Shown: positions 23,573 through 35,509, counted from the stretch's first letter. The stretch is DNA of 64,000 nt from Cucumis sativus (GCF_000004075.3 NC_026657.2:18047501-18111500); one strand, 5' to 3'. Numbers and translations: made by a program. The notes: generated by a model not told the origin, from the sequence alone.

Positions 23573-23715
23573 CTCTTGACGTTTTTAAACTGTCAAGAAA
23601 GCCAAAGTTCTTGACGGTTGATAAAACGTCAAGAATGGAGAACGTTGACGTTTTATAAACGTCAAATATACATATTTTCATGACATTTAAAAACCGTCAA
23701 GAATTGACTTGTTTG
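23573..23715 (+). repeat. Left subterminal palindrome array of the unit-3 CACTA element
   Basis: Five imperfect 22- to 23-bp palindromes, each built as TTGACG, an AT-rich core, then CGTCAAG (for example TTGACG...AAACTGTCAAG at 23577). The arrangement is that of CACTA transposase-binding subterminal repeats. The mirror array lies at 27364..27670. Confidence 0.75.
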
Positions 23716-23837
23716 ACATTTTAAAACTGTCAAGCATGTTTCAATTTTTTTAAAAAAAATTGTAATTGAATTATATTTTTGTTCGTGTATTGTGCTGATC
23801 TAATAGTCCTGTACAGTTGTCCAACAACAGTTTCATA

Positions 23838-23880
23838 AATATATATAATATATATATTATATATTATATATATATATATG
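23838..23880. repeat. AT microsatellite
   Basis: An irregular run of AT dinucleotides inside the CACTA element. Confidence 0.8.
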
Positions 23881-24234
23881 ATCAACGGTATTCATCAAAT
23901 ATAGTTTCAAAACTCGAACATATATGAATATATAAAACCATTCTCCATATATCATATACAATCAATTCGAAGACTTTACATGGATATGAATATTTCATGA
24001 CTATATATAGATATGAATATTTCATTAGATTGCCATGAATCCAACTCAACTTAGAAAGTCACAAAAGATGATAGCTATAATGAATCTAATAAAAAGTATA
24101 CCAATCAACCCCCCTCCCCCATATGAACAATTCAAAAGAATTATCACCTAAAGTTTCTATACATAAAGTTTCAGATCATAAGCAGCGCCACAACAAAAAA
24201 TTCCTACTTCAGAATCACAAATAATTGGTCACAA

Positions 24235-25373
24235 TCATATGTACGAACCCAGAAAGTCAGCTAACTCAACTCGCACCTCGTCTAGTTCTGCCTGTTAGTA
24301 TGATCTTCGTGTATCAATCTATAAACATGCAAAATAAATTAAATGAATTGAGTCACTATACAAATAAACCAATTGACTCATAAAAGAAATTGTTTGATAT
24401 AATAACATACCGCATCGGATATGACAATGCTTCCCCTAGTCACAATTTCTCTCATATACCTCATGACGTAGTATCCACACTCAGTACTCCCGACTTGTAG
24501 AGGACACTATATAAAATCAACAAATTTGAATAACGAAGTAATCCTAATTGCTAGTAGTCTACAAAATATAATGACTTTAAATGTTTGTACTTGCCTTTAC
24601 TATTCGCCATAAAGTTTGTTTTCTACTTTTCTTAATGTCCTTTTGTGACTGAAACATCGCTATTGCTCTGTTTTGACAAGATATAAGACTGAACAAATTT
24701 TTAAATATTGTACATGCATATAAGAGTCTTCACTAAATGATATAGAAGATTAACTTATGTGTTGGTTATATATCTTGTAGTTGACTTCGATGTTGTCCTT
24801 AGTGAGTCAAGGTAGAATATTGTACCATCATACGCATATGGCCAGCAGTGCCAAATGACCCCTAATTCTACAAAATATTAGTACTAGTTTTTTGCAATGC
24901 AACAAATAAAATAACTTGACTTACCCAGGATTAAAAGGAGCAAGAACTATTTCGTTACTTTTTGAGAGCATCAATCTACTACATAAGTTTCGAACTCGAG
25001 ATTCTTGTGTGTGTTCGACAGAGGTGAGGGACGAATCTACAAAGACATACAATACATTTTCCTTCGAACCAAGAACAGATGAATACAAGTACCTACAAAA
25101 ATATTATAAACTCGTAAACGAGATGCATATATTTAGATCTAAACAAATGAAATTGACTTACGTTATATAGGCCGCCAATGTAAAGTTTCACACAACCACC
25201 TTCTTCTCTCCCAAACTTCTAATGTGAGTTACATCGAACATAATAGTTGGTCCTCGTGGTCTACATATTTGCTTTGAGGTTTCATTTTCAGTACCAAGAT
25301 GTTCATCATCCTCAATTCCAAATATTGCATTCAACTCATCAACACCAAGTTCTTTGTTAGTTAAATTGTCCAT
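24235..25373 (-). pseudogene. Ulp1-like (C48) cysteine protease pseudogene in CACTA element
   Basis: The minus-strand gene begins at 25373 with MDNLTNKELGVDELNAIFGI and contains RPRGPTIMFDVTHIRSLGEK, a block I associate with plant transposon-borne ORFs. Next, about 24930..25100 encodes SSVLGSKENVLYVFVDSSL and NEIVLAPFNPG. The catalytic His region (GHLALLAIC, where HW is expected) is frameshifted at about 24840, followed by IFYLDSLRTTSK with the Asp position. Then come three in-phase exons: about 24595..24670; 24411..24506 (CPLQVGSTECGYYVMRYMRE, with the catalytic Cys); and 24235..24318 (QAELDEVRVELADFLGSYI, natural stop, with one internal TAA). The exon at 24595 ends at a GC rather than GT donor. 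In the family, Ulp1 proteases remove SUMO, and transposon-borne copies are common in plants. This copy is inactive. Confidence 0.8.
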
Positions 25374-26450
25374 GTGATATATGAATCAAAGGCTGTCAAT
25401 CAAAATCAAGAAACAATTAGCATAGTATACAAGTTTAAAGCAAAATTTAAAACTAATCAATTGAAATGAATGGACATAATAAACTTATGGTACTATTAGT
25501 TTGAGAACTGTAAAACAAACCATTATAATATTATGTTGGTATCCATGTGCCTTATCACAATCAAGAAGAAGAAGATATAGAAAGTTAAAATGATAATTAA
25601 CTTTTAAAGTTAAAAAAAAAACAAATAAAATTTTAAAGTTAAAATGAAGCATGTATATTCTATTCTAGTGATGTTGCTTATATTGGGAGTAAGTCAAGCT
25701 TTCTTACACTATCTTCCTAACACAGTACCCACTTGCAAATGCAGTATGCAACTTTTTGTTTCTCTTTCTATCTATGTATGTATTTTATGAGGTTTATCTC
25801 TACTTTTCTTTTTTTTATGCGTGTCAGAAATTGCAAAAATTGTGTTTATGTGTAGGTGAAACAGAAGGAAAGCACCTGATTGGTGAAACAATGTGTTGAT
25901 GCAATACCTCAAAGTCTCGAGGAAGTCAAGAAAATCAATAGGTATATACATGAGGCATCCCAAAATTTTGTATTCTAAACTAAAACTTTCATTAGAGATA
26001 TCAATGAAACCTTCTAACAAGTGACTGTTCAGCCCAAGAATAATCCAACCTTAGGCTTCAATCAATAACAGTCCCAATCTTCATACACCAACAAACCAAT
26101 GTAGTGAAACATCAGAGATTGTTGTTAACGAAAACTTGATTCACATTATCAAAATATAGGAACCCAAGAAAGGGTAAAACAGAATTGAACTTACGACTTC
26201 ACTAGAACAACAACAAAATAATATTTACTCATACCATTTGAAAGCAACAAATTTAGACAGAGATAATAAATGTAAAGAGATAATTCATTTAGCAAACAGA
26301 TTGTTAAGTCTCATATACATGTGACCTACGATATACTCATGGGACAGGATATCAAAAGAGAGTAGATTTACACCATAGACTAAATCTAGAGACAAAAAAA
26401 AAACACTTAAAAAGTAAAAAACTAAAAACACAATAATCAAGCCAATCCCT

Positions 26451-26690
26451 CTAAGCCCTTTCCCCTCTAATCCTCCTTGCCAATTGAATATCCTCAGGCA
26501 TAATGGTTATCCTCTTAGCATAAATAGCACAAAGATTTGTATCCTCAAACAAACCAACCAAATAGGCTTCGACCGCTTCCTGAAGCGTCGCGACGACACT
26601 GCTCTGGAACCTCAGGTCGGTTTTGAAATTCTGAGCAATTTCACGAACTAAACGTTGAAACGGAAGCTTCCGGATCATAAGCTTAGTGCT
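26451..26690 (-). pseudogene. Histone H3 C-terminal half captured in CACTA element
   Basis: The minus strand reads [20 protein letters not shown] and onward to [12 protein letters not shown] with a natural TAG. This covers H3 residues from about 57 to 135 without a stop or frameshift. Differences from the near-invariant plant sequence include D77N, A88V, A91T, A96V, H113Y, V117I and K122E. Residues 87 and 90 are Ser and Ala, as in H3.1 rather than H3.3. The frame is closed by a TGA just upstream and the N-terminal tail is absent, so a normal nucleosomal histone cannot be made. It is best read as transduplicated sequence. Confidence 0.85.
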
Positions 26691-27363
26691 TCATTTTAAC
26701 TTTAGAATAAAATATATATGCTTCATTCTAATCAACCATACACTAAACATAGATTCCAATCTTGAAGAAACCATAAAAGTAAAAAAATCAAGACAATTTC
26801 ATAAGCATCGAAATCAGTTTTAAAGCATCAATTTATCATAACAATGCACCTAATTCAGTTTGTGGCAGAGAACAAAATGTGTTTGTTTGGAGGACTTCAA
26901 TCAGTGGATTTTTCAGAATGAAGAGATCGAGTGCGAAGAGATAGGTGTGAAGAGATGAAATTAATCCCCAGTGGTGATTTCGAATGGTGATTTCAAACGA
27001 GTGTGAAAACAAATTTCGAATGTCTTCCAGAACGAGCATGGGATAGGGCTTCCCCAACGTCAAGAACGACGAAGATGAGAGGAGCGAAAGATCAATGGTT
27101 ACTTTTCGAAGACGGAGAAGGGTAAAGAGATGGCGGCGTGACGAACGACGACGTGGAGAAGAAGATTTCAGAAGCTCAAGCGTGAAGAAGAAGATGGAGA
27201 TTTTGAATACTTAGCCGTAAAGAAGAAGAAGATGATTAAAAATTGAGAAATTACGAAGAAGAAGAAGATGATGCGAAATTGGGAAATTTGGAAATTGGGA
27301 TATTTAGGGCAAAGCACGAAAATCTTGAAAACGGTGCCTTTCTCTTTTTTTTATTTAATAGAA

Positions 27364-27670
27364 CTTGACGTTTTTTAAACGTCAAGAATATAATTTCACT
27401 TGACGTTTAAAAAATATGAAGAAATTCAGAAATTATAACATTCTTGACGTTTTAAAAACGCCAAGAATTTAATAGATATTACTTGACGTTTTTAAAACGT
27501 CAAGAATAAATAAATAATACTTGACAGTTGATAAAACGTCAAGAAAGTTGAAGAGTGGCAAATCTCCGCCTTTTCATAAAAATTCTTCACGTTTTTCTTT
27601 GAAATCACCCATTTCTTGACGTTTTTTTCAAAAAACGTAAAGAAATTAAAACTACAAACGTCAAGAGAGC
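27364..27670 (+). repeat. Right subterminal palindrome array of the unit-3 CACTA element
   Basis: Six or seven copies of TTGACG-AT core-CGTCAAG, including near-perfect ones at about 27365 and 27483. It mirrors the left array at 23573. Confidence 0.75.
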
Positions 27671-27978
27671 CTATTTTTGTAGTAGTGATAAAAAATGTCA
27701 TAATAAACGAATTCAGGACATTTTTGTAACTATCGTTAATTTGCAAATGATAATAGTTATTTGTTGTCTAAAATAAAATATGACAATTATTTGTTGTCAT
27801 AAAATAGTAATTAATAACTTTTATTTTCTGTTATGAAAAAACTTATTGTGACAGTTTTTTAAAACTGTCATGGAAGGACTTTCCACAACAGGCGATACTA
27901 TGACTGTAAATAACTATCACAGATTTTGTTCGCGACAGAAAATAACTGTTGTAATATACCATTTTTGTTGTAGTGAAC

Positions 27979-30900
27979 TTTCATGAAGAATTCGGTAACT
28001 AAAAATGACGGAAAGTAGGTTAAATTTCAGGATCAAAATTGAAAGTAAGCAAAAAGACGTGAGTTTGCTTTACCGTGTTTCGATCGAATTGTGTGTTAAT
28101 CTATGAGGAATCTCATTTCAGTTTCTTCAACTTAGTTGTAGAGGGTTCCAAAATGAAGAGTTTGATATAAAATACATAATTTTCTATTAAGTATTGAAGA
28201 ACTTATGACTTGTTGAATTTAACCTTCTAAAGTTGAAACTTTTTGGAAAAGTATGGAATTAAATACCACTAAGATTGATTTATGTTGGTTGTTTATGGTG
28301 TTCAGACTTTTAAGTTGAAGCTAAGCGTTCGAAAAGTATAATTTTAGCCTAAATTAAAATATGTAGGGTTTGATACAAATTAAAGATGAAAATGAGAATT
28401 TAAGCCTTTATAAAATAAATAACTTAAATTCTAGTAACGAAATGTTTTGGAGATTATTGTGACGTCTTGCTATGTGAAGGTAACTGAGAGGTCTAATCTT
28501 TGTATCCGACCAAACCAAAGTGGGGCAAGCGTATAATCCTAGGAGAACGAGTTGTAACGACCCAACTTTTCTAAGTAAGTCGAGGTCATTAATTTTTAAC
28601 AAATAAAAGACTTTGATTAATATAAAACGAAACGTAAGCTAATTTAAAAACATCTTTAAGTCAGGCCTGAATTTCAAACATTCAAGAAAACATAAAAACA
28701 ATTCTATTTACAATAAACGTTTGTAAGCAAAATTTCAAATCATCTTAAACCTCACAAGAAACCTATAAGCGGAAGCAAATACACGTTTCCTATGGCATCA
28801 CGCTTCCTTCCTGTCCCTCGCCGGTTTGCTGCCTTTATTACCTTTGCCTGAAAATTAAACATAAGAAGGGTGAGTATTTAAATACTCAGTAAGAGACCCT
28901 CTACTGGTCCCGTCAGGGGAAAATAAATTATTAACGTTCTATTGGGACACCCTGTACAGTCGCAGTCTTGTGATCCCGTAGGATACACATCTCAGTCTAA
29001 CGCCCCGAGGGACGTACATATCAGTCTAGTGTTCTGCAGAAACACATATCAGTCTAATGCTCCCGAAGGTGCAAAGTAAATTGGTGATCCCGTGGGACAC
29101 CTACAAGGTACACATCCTAATAAAACTAACAATTTTCTCCTCATTCCATTCAATCCATCTTTCAGTTACTTCAAAACATAAAATTCTTTCTCTCAACGTC
29201 CTAACAGTCAACTTATTTTACTTTAGTCATATGTCTGTCAATGATGTACTAATACGTCAGTCAATCAACTATACAGTCAATACACCCCTCAGTTCACCAG
29301 CACACAATCATGCTTTAGTGTAACGTACACCCAATCTAAACGAGAATCACAATTTCACACCTGCATCTCATACAAACACAATCTACAATCTTCATCCTGT
29401 CCACATACACACACTTATATATATATTCCATGAAAATCACGATATACATTCGACGTTAAGTCTACTTCAATTCACATGCGTTCATATATATTTTCAGTCA
29501 ATGCACAGTATACATTCAACACACATACAGTTCACAATCATAATTGAGTCCAGTAGAAAATCCCTTACCTCAAAGTTAGGGAAGCTCCTTAATCAACTAA
29601 CGTCCTCGAAACAATCCTAAACATAACAACACAAAATTCAATTACTTTCACGATACATATCCCACTTATTTTCCTCAACGTAAGTTTTAACTCACCGATA
29701 TAATGGCGAACTGAACCTTCAACAATTCACAAACTGGTTGTGAATGTAAGGGAGCCAAACGTTACTCCCAACACCTCAACGCACGACTGTCGAACTCGCA
29801 GCAAAAATCCTAAGTGTGGGTCGGTCAGCGGTCGGCCAAAGGGAACGTGGCGGCTGGACTTCACGGATGGAGACCGTCGCGAACAGACCGCGAATCTGAA
29901 CGGTTACAGCAAATCTGAACGGTTACAGCAAATCTGAACGGTTACCGCAACTAGTCGGCCGACGTCGATAGCAGGTGGAGCGACGGTTGTGAGTGGGGAG
30001 CGTGGTCGACGGAGAGAGAACCGTGGCTTCGACGGAGACAGAACCGGCAGAGACAGTTGTAGAACCGTGGCTTCGACGGAGACAGAACCGGTGGTGGAGA
30101 TGGCAGATCGGCGCGCGGGACGACTGCTGCAAGGTTGCTTCGCGAACCGGAGATGGAGACGGAAACAGAGAGGAGAAGAGAAGATGGAGATGGCCGGTTG
30201 CAGCGAACGGGAAGGAGAAGAGGACGGTTGGGGCGGCGGTTGTTGCGAACGGGAAGGAGAAGAAACCTGATGGGGGTCGCGGCGCACGGAGGAAGAAGAA
30301 GAGAGAGAGAGAAAAAAAAGAGAAAAGAAAAAGAAAAAAAAAAAAAAAGAAAAAAATATATAATAAAGAATTTTTCTTTTCTTTTCTTTTTATTTAAATT
30401 AATATTAAAAAATATATAAAATATATAAAAATAAAAAAATATATATATACATATATATTTTTACCTTTGGGTCTTTACACGAGTTCTGTTTTTTACTATG
30501 AATGTTTACTTTCAAACATTTGATACGAAAATTGTTTACTTTGTTTTATCGATGAGGACGTTTGGTTTGTTTATTAAGAAAACTCTGTTTTAGCTTTAAA
30601 TTGCTGGAAAAAGTATGAAACATAATTATAGATGTTGGTTTATGGTAATGGAATGTAAAGGTTGGTTTCCAAACCACAAAACCAATGTACTAAGGTGATT
30701 TTACTCGTAGGCTACGTAAATGTATTTTCGTAGTGTCACCTATGGTTGTCAGGAGGTTCTGGGGCTGAAAGAGGTCGTGACCGAAGATCCGAGAACCTGA
30801 GCCTAGGTGAGGATATGGAGGGAGAATTGAGATATGGCTTCGGGCCTATTATAACCCATGGTGGGTGTCTTTTTTACACAAAGGAGCGGGTTCATGTTGT

Positions 30901-31801
30901 TACTGTGGTAAGCTAATAATGCGTGGACTCCGTTTGGGCACGTGTTTCCTTGTGGTTATGGATCACATGTGAGCTATTCTGGGTCGTGTGTTTAGTATGC
31001 TATCGTGGTCGAATTAGATGGATGTTACTATTGTGGCGGGTACTAAATATGTGTGACCCAGTTGTGGCTGCATGATTCCTTGATCATGTGCGTGCTACTC
31101 TTGGCCGTATGTTTAGACGTCTTTCCATGATCGGATTGGCTACAGGTTGGTTGGTTGGTTGATTGGGGAAAATGTGATTATAATGTTTTATTTAATACAT
31201 TATTTATCGATGCGTATTTACACATCTTATGAAGCATATTTTTACGTGTATTTGTATCAAATTACTTGCTACTCACTAAGCATTCGGCTTATTTTTTCAA
31301 TATTTTCTCTCCCTTCCCAAGTAACAACCCAGGACCAAGCTTTGTTTCAGCTTAGTCGTTCTTGTAGATCTTCAATTTCTTTTTTTTTTTTTTTTGTTTG
31401 TGTGTATAGTTTAAACTTTTGTAATTCATCACTGGGTGGTTAGTCTCATCTAGAGAGACAATGTGGACTTGTGTTTTGGAAGATCCCTAATTAGTTTGAA
31501 TACTTATGTATGTAATAAGTAGTTTGCACCTTATATTGTACTTGAAGTTTTCATTCGATGTGAATGTGTGTGGTGAGACAAACTAGTTGTATGTAGTATC
31601 TGAATTTCGTTTCAAATTTTATAGAAGTAGAAATGACTACATTTTCAGGTGTTGTTCCCTCATATTTTATGGAAGGTGTTGTCAACATTATTATACTTTA
31701 CTCTTGAAAAGGGTGTGTTATTAATCTTACGTTTTCAAAGCATGTTTTAACGAGTAGGCTGACACCAACATCTTTTTAAAGAGGGAAGTTTTAGAACGGG
31801 G
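27979..31801 (+). mobile_element. LTR-D right half, unit 3 (interrupted by a solo LTR-C)
   Basis: Starts right after the B element and its AAC duplication, and is collinear with 45313..47130. Interrupted at 28553..30479. Ends near TTTTAGAACGGGG. About 250 bp follow before the minisatellite and hold only the 3' flank of the peptide gene. Confidence 0.6.
28553..30479 (-). mobile_element. Solo LTR-C (1,927 bp, TSD CGAGT)
   Basis: On the plus strand it begins TGTAACGACCCAACTTTTC and ends GGGTCTTTACA. CGAGT lies on both sides (28548..28552 and 30480..30484), and unit 2 has the empty site GAACGAGTTCTG at about 18260. No internal retroelement sequence is present, so it is a solo LTR. Relative to the copy at 58979 it is inverted. 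Its ends form a 13-bp inverted repeat with one mismatch (TGTAAMGACCCAA). Open frames at 29904..30419 are CT/GA-rich leader sequence, not genes. Confidence 0.88.
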
Positions 31802-32045
31802 AGTGAAAGCTTGTTTCTAAATACACTATATATATGCATGGACATATAATATTTATAATAGTAAGTATTATTATTATTATTATTAGCTTATTATGCTCAA
31901 TACTTCAAGGGAAGTGACAAGAAATGAATCAGACATCTAAAGTTGTGATCGAATTGGATGCAATAAAAGTTGCTTTATAGAGGAGGTAGGGGATTATCGT
32001 TATGATATCACTAAACATTACTTTGTGGATGGAACATAATAGAGG

Positions 32046-32873
32046 GGGAGGCGGTGGGATGACCATTGGGGGATTATCAACGATGTTCTATTTTAAAGGT
32101 GAATGTCATGTGGTGGAGGAGGGGGAATAACCATTTGAGGGCCGCCAACATCAGAATCAAAATGATGGTGTGGTGGAGGGAGTGGAATGATCATTTGCAG
32201 GCCACCTATGTCAGAATCAAGATGATGGTGTGGAGGAGGGGTGGAATGACCATTTGAGGCCCGCCAACATCAGATTGTGGATGTTTGTGGTGGAGGTGGT
32301 GGGAATGACCATTTGAGGGCCACCAACATCAGAATCAAGATGATGGTGTGGAGGAGGGGGTGGAATGACCATTTGAGGACCGCCAACATCAGATTATGGT
32401 TGTTTGTGCGGAGGAGGTGGTGGGATGACCATTTGAGGGCCACCAACATCAGAATCAAGATGATGGTGTGGAGGAGGGGGTGGAATGACCATTTGAGGAC
32501 CACCAACATCAGATTGTGGTTGTTGTGCGGAGGAGGTGGAGGATGACCATTTGAGGGCCACCAACATCAGATTGATGGTTGTGTGCGGAGGAGGTGGTGG
32601 ATGACCATTTGAGGGCCACCAACGTCTGAATTAAGATGATGGTGTGGTGGAGGGGTGGAATGATCATTGAGGGCCACCAACATCAGATTGTGGAAGCTTG
32701 TGCGGTGAGGAGGAGGGATGACCATTTGAGGGCCGCCAACATCGGAATCAAGATGATGGTGTGGTGGAGGTGGTGGAATGACCATCTGTGGTCCACCAAC
32801 GTCTGAATCAAGATGATGGTGTGGCGGAGGGGGTGGAATGACCATTTGAGGTCCGCCAACATCAGATTGTGGG
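32046..32873 (-). repeat. 60-bp minisatellite in peptide gene copy 3 (14 units)
   Basis: Fourteen units by the ATGACCATTTGAGG word. Several single-base losses in the G-rich part (GGAGGAGGTGG, GGAGGGGTGG) shift the frame between units. One extra unit relative to unit 2. Confidence 0.9.
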
Positions 32874-33058
32874 TCAACATGAAGCAACACTGTAAATACA
32901 CAAACAAAGAATTAGAATACATGCATACGTGATATATGTATATGTATATATATACAAACGGAAAATAATATTCTTGTATACGTACCACGACAATGTGACA
33001 TTGTGGCTATGGATAAAAGCGATAGAAAAAGAAGATAAATTCTTTGTGTTTTCTCCAT
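32567..33058 (-). CDS. Secreted Pro/His-rich repeat peptide gene, copy 3 (131 aa, frame-disturbed)
   Basis: Join of exon 1 (32986..33058) and exon 2 (32567..32889), with a 96-bp intron (32890..32985). The signal peptide is MEKTQRIYLLFLSLL. Two perfect 20-residue units follow and a third begins. A 1-bp loss near 32708 then shifts the frame, two further losses restore it for one unit, and another ends it at 32567. The rest of the 14-unit array is therefore not translated in frame. The TATA box, splice sites and signal peptide are intact, so a short product with two to three good repeats is possible. I treat it as a damaged but possibly expressed paralogue of the unit-2 gene. Confidence 0.5.
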
Positions 33059-33122
33059 ATTGGTCACTAGAAAATGGAGAATAGAAGATTAATCTTGTGG
33101 AAATGGATGGAGGAACGAAGGG

Positions 33123-33131
33123 TTTATATAA
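33123..33131 (-). promoter_or_regulatory. TATA box of peptide gene copy 3
   Basis: On the minus strand TTATATAAA, about 65 bp above the ATG at 33058. Confidence 0.55.
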
Positions 33132-33821
33132 GATGGCTTTGTGGGCCAAAACAAGAATTATAGTTTAATCATAATCGGTACGCAACTCAATAAAATTGAA
33201 ATTGATAAAGTTATACCCAAGCAGTTTTAATGGTCCATTTTAATGCCTAAAACTCAACAATCTTAACTTTCATCTAAAAACATCCAATATCGTGCTTAAG
33301 AGAATTTAATTACTACTTAGAGAAATTAAATGAGAATAACAAAAAGAAGTTATCCGTGAAAAAAATAATTTCATATGCTCGTATTACCATAAATCTTCCA
33401 ACAATAACCTTCTGTAAAAAAAAAACACAAAATCTTAGTTAATGATGGTAGTTATAACAGTTTATGTCAATGGATATCAGTGCATTTTGAGAACTAAAAA
33501 ATCCATCGTCCAATTCCTCCGCCTCTCCAATTTGTCCTAAAAACAATTTTAAAAGTAAAAAGTAAATTTTTGGGAACTTTTAATCAAAAAAAAAAAAAAA
33601 AAAAGAAACAAAGGAAAAAGGAAAAAAGAAAAGATTGTATGAATTAATTATTGATGGTTGTCTTAAAACCATCGAAACAAGCAATACTCAACAAAGAAGT
33701 AAATTTTATCGCTCGTAGGTCTATGGCTTGAATCTCTCATCTTCTATTGATATTGAAAAAATGAAATTTATTAACCAAATTACTATTAGGATATATTTTA
33801 TCTAACTTAATTAGGTTGTTA
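33132..33821 (-). other. Upstream region of peptide gene copy 3, no gene seen
   Basis: Collinear with 48283..49000 up to the word AGGTTGTTAT, where a deletion joins it to the integrase C-terminus. Confidence 0.5.
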
Positions 33822-34164
33822 TTGGACCTTATGAGATATTAGAACGTATTGGGCTTGCAGCGTACAATATGGTATTGCCTATGGAACTTTCGAGGATTTG
33901 TGATGTGTTTCATGTGCGATGTAGCGTAAGTACGTTTCTAATCCATCTCATATTCTTGGAACACAACCAGTTCATTCGAAAGAGAACTTGTCTTACAAAG
34001 AGGAGCCAACACAAATTCTTGATAAGAAAGAGCTGGTGCTAAGGAACTAAGTCATACCGTTAGTTAAAGTTCTTTGGGGGAACCATATTTATGAAGAAGC
34101 AACATGGGAGACTGAGCAGGCAATGAAGGCTCAATACCCACAGCGTTCCACATCATCACCATGA
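33822..34164 (+). pseudogene. Gypsy integrase C-terminal remnant, unit 3
   Basis: It begins abruptly at ATTGGACCTTATGAG (the GPYEILERIG block) and runs through the chromodomain-like tail (VKVLWGNH, EEATWE) to a TGA at 34162. The H2C2 and core domains are deleted between AGGTTGTTAT and TTGGACC. Confidence 0.75.
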
Positions 34165-34206
34165 TCAAATTTCAAGGACGAAATTATTAAAAAGAAGATA
34201 GTAACG

Positions 34207-35509
34207 TGTAAGCCCTCGTTCTTTTCTCCTTTTATTTATTAATATTTTTAAGTTTGAAAAACAAGTTTAAATCTAATAGTTAATGTCTAAAGGTTGAATT
34301 GTTTTAATAAGGTAAGTTGGTTTTAATAAGAAAGTTTGGAACAAATTTAGGTTGGTTTAAGGCTTCGACTTTTTGAGGTGTTGAAAAGAGTAAGGTAGGG
34401 GCAAAAAATGAGTTTATTTTGAAAGTGAGGGGTATTTTTGTCTATATCTATTATTATTAGTATTTTTCTTATATGAAGCAATTAAAAGAAAAAGAGGAGG
34501 GGAACGTCTACAAGAGGTCTTGAGTGCACGCCCTCCCCTTCCTTCGACTTGTTCCCTCTATCCCACCTTGTTCTCTTTCCTTGGTTTGCCGCCATACCTG
34601 CCGCCTCCTCCTCACGTTTCAGGACAGCCACAAACCACGCCGCTCATCTCCTTCGCGTCGTTTGGTGTCGCTTTGAAGCCTTGTCTCCATCTAATGACGC
34701 GTCACTCGATTCACCAGATGACGACGTGCACGCCGGCTAGCAAAGCCCTACCACATCACCCTTAACACAGTCGTAAGCCGGTTCTTCAACACCTCTCCTA
34801 TAGCTGTCGTGTCGTGGTAGCTGACTAGAGGCCAACCGAATCTTTGTCCATCTCCATTCTTCTTTCAGTTCCTACTCTTAGAGTAATATTTTTATGGTTC
34901 GGGGTTGTTTTCTTTAGGCGATTGTGAATACCTATTAAGTTTAGACATAAACTTAACTTTTTCCACAACATTTTGGATGTTAGATTTGATTATTATAGGA
35001 GTTGGAGCTGTTGTCCAGCCGTTTAAGAACCCAAAATCGAGTGTTTTGACACAACTTTGGTAAATTTCTAAACTTCTTGGAGTCAATCTTAAATACCTGT
35101 TTGATTCTAGTGCTATCTTTAAGTAACCAATGATGGTGGACGGTTGATTTGAACTAAGAAGGTACTTAGGATGTTGCCCATTGAAATCAAGGGTAATATG
35201 TTGAGTTCTTGGTAACATTTGGAATAGTTTCCACAAATCATCTCTGGTTTTTATAGTGGTTTGAGGTACACAAGAAGAATTAAAATATACAATTTGATTC
35301 GTTTGAAAGTTCACTCAATTTCTAACAAGTTTCATGAATAAAATTTGAGCAAATTCTGAGGCTAAGTGAATGATTTTTGAAGTAGAAATAGACCATAGAC
35401 TTTTCATGTAATTCCAAGAAGCCTTGGTTTTTCGAGTATCCAATAATGTATAGGTGGAATTAAAAGCTCTATTTGGTATGGTTAGAAAGCTTGTTAAATT
35501 TCCTACAAC
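34207..35509 (+). mobile_element. LTR-D left half, unit 3
   Basis: Starts TGTAAGCCCTCG after the tract at 34190..34200 and runs to the AAC target copy at 35507..35509 beside element B. It contains a CT-rich leader at 34530..34720. The long antisense frame at 34892..35314 is broken in unit 4, so I do not call it a gene. Confidence 0.7.

Larger units (their letters stand above)
23553..27687 (+). mobile_element. CACTA element, unit 3 private insertion (4,135 bp, TSD ATA)
   Basis: The termini are CACTACTACAAAAACATG and, on the complement of the right end, CACTACTACAAAAATAGG, followed on both sides by CTCTCTTGACG. The terminal inverted repeat is thus about 29 bp with few mismatches. ATA flanks both ends, and unit 4 has the empty site at about 45029. 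Subterminal palindromes of the TTGACG/CGTCAA type crowd both ends. The cargo on the minus strand is a Ulp1-like protease pseudogene (24235..25373) and a histone H3 fragment (26451..26690). A purine-rich stretch at 27070..27320 (GAAGAAGAAG) looks like the 5' leader of a captured gene. Nothing recognisable lies at 25374..26450 or 26691..27060. No transposase is seen, so it is non-autonomous. Confidence 0.9.
21652..27975 (+). mobile_element. Element B right portion, unit 3 (carries a CACTA insertion)
   Basis: It is collinear with 43091..45312. It contains minus-strand palindromic subterminal repeats from about 23315 onward, and ends in CATTTTTGTTGTAGTG at 27975. The next bases, AAC (27976..27978), equal the AAC before the left end at 35510, which gives the 3-bp target duplication of B. 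The left end belonging to this copy is lost in the deletion that shortens unit 2. Confidence 0.75.

Noticed and set aside
29904..30419. GA/CT-rich frames rich in Arg, Glu and Lys
   Set aside because: They are inside the solo LTR-C and arise from low-complexity leader sequence.
28553..30479. A DNA transposon, because the ends form a 13-bp inverted repeat
   Set aside because: TG...CA ends, 5-bp duplication, about 2 kb length and a CT-rich leader fit a gypsy LTR better.
31147..31443. Hydrophobic open frame (also at 18925 and 46477)
   Set aside because: It falls in LTR-D, varies at its T-run, and has no start context or homologue I know.
34892..35314. 140-codon antisense open frame in LTR-D
   Set aside because: Unit 4 has a frame break at the same place and the sequence is LTR; no protein family recognised.
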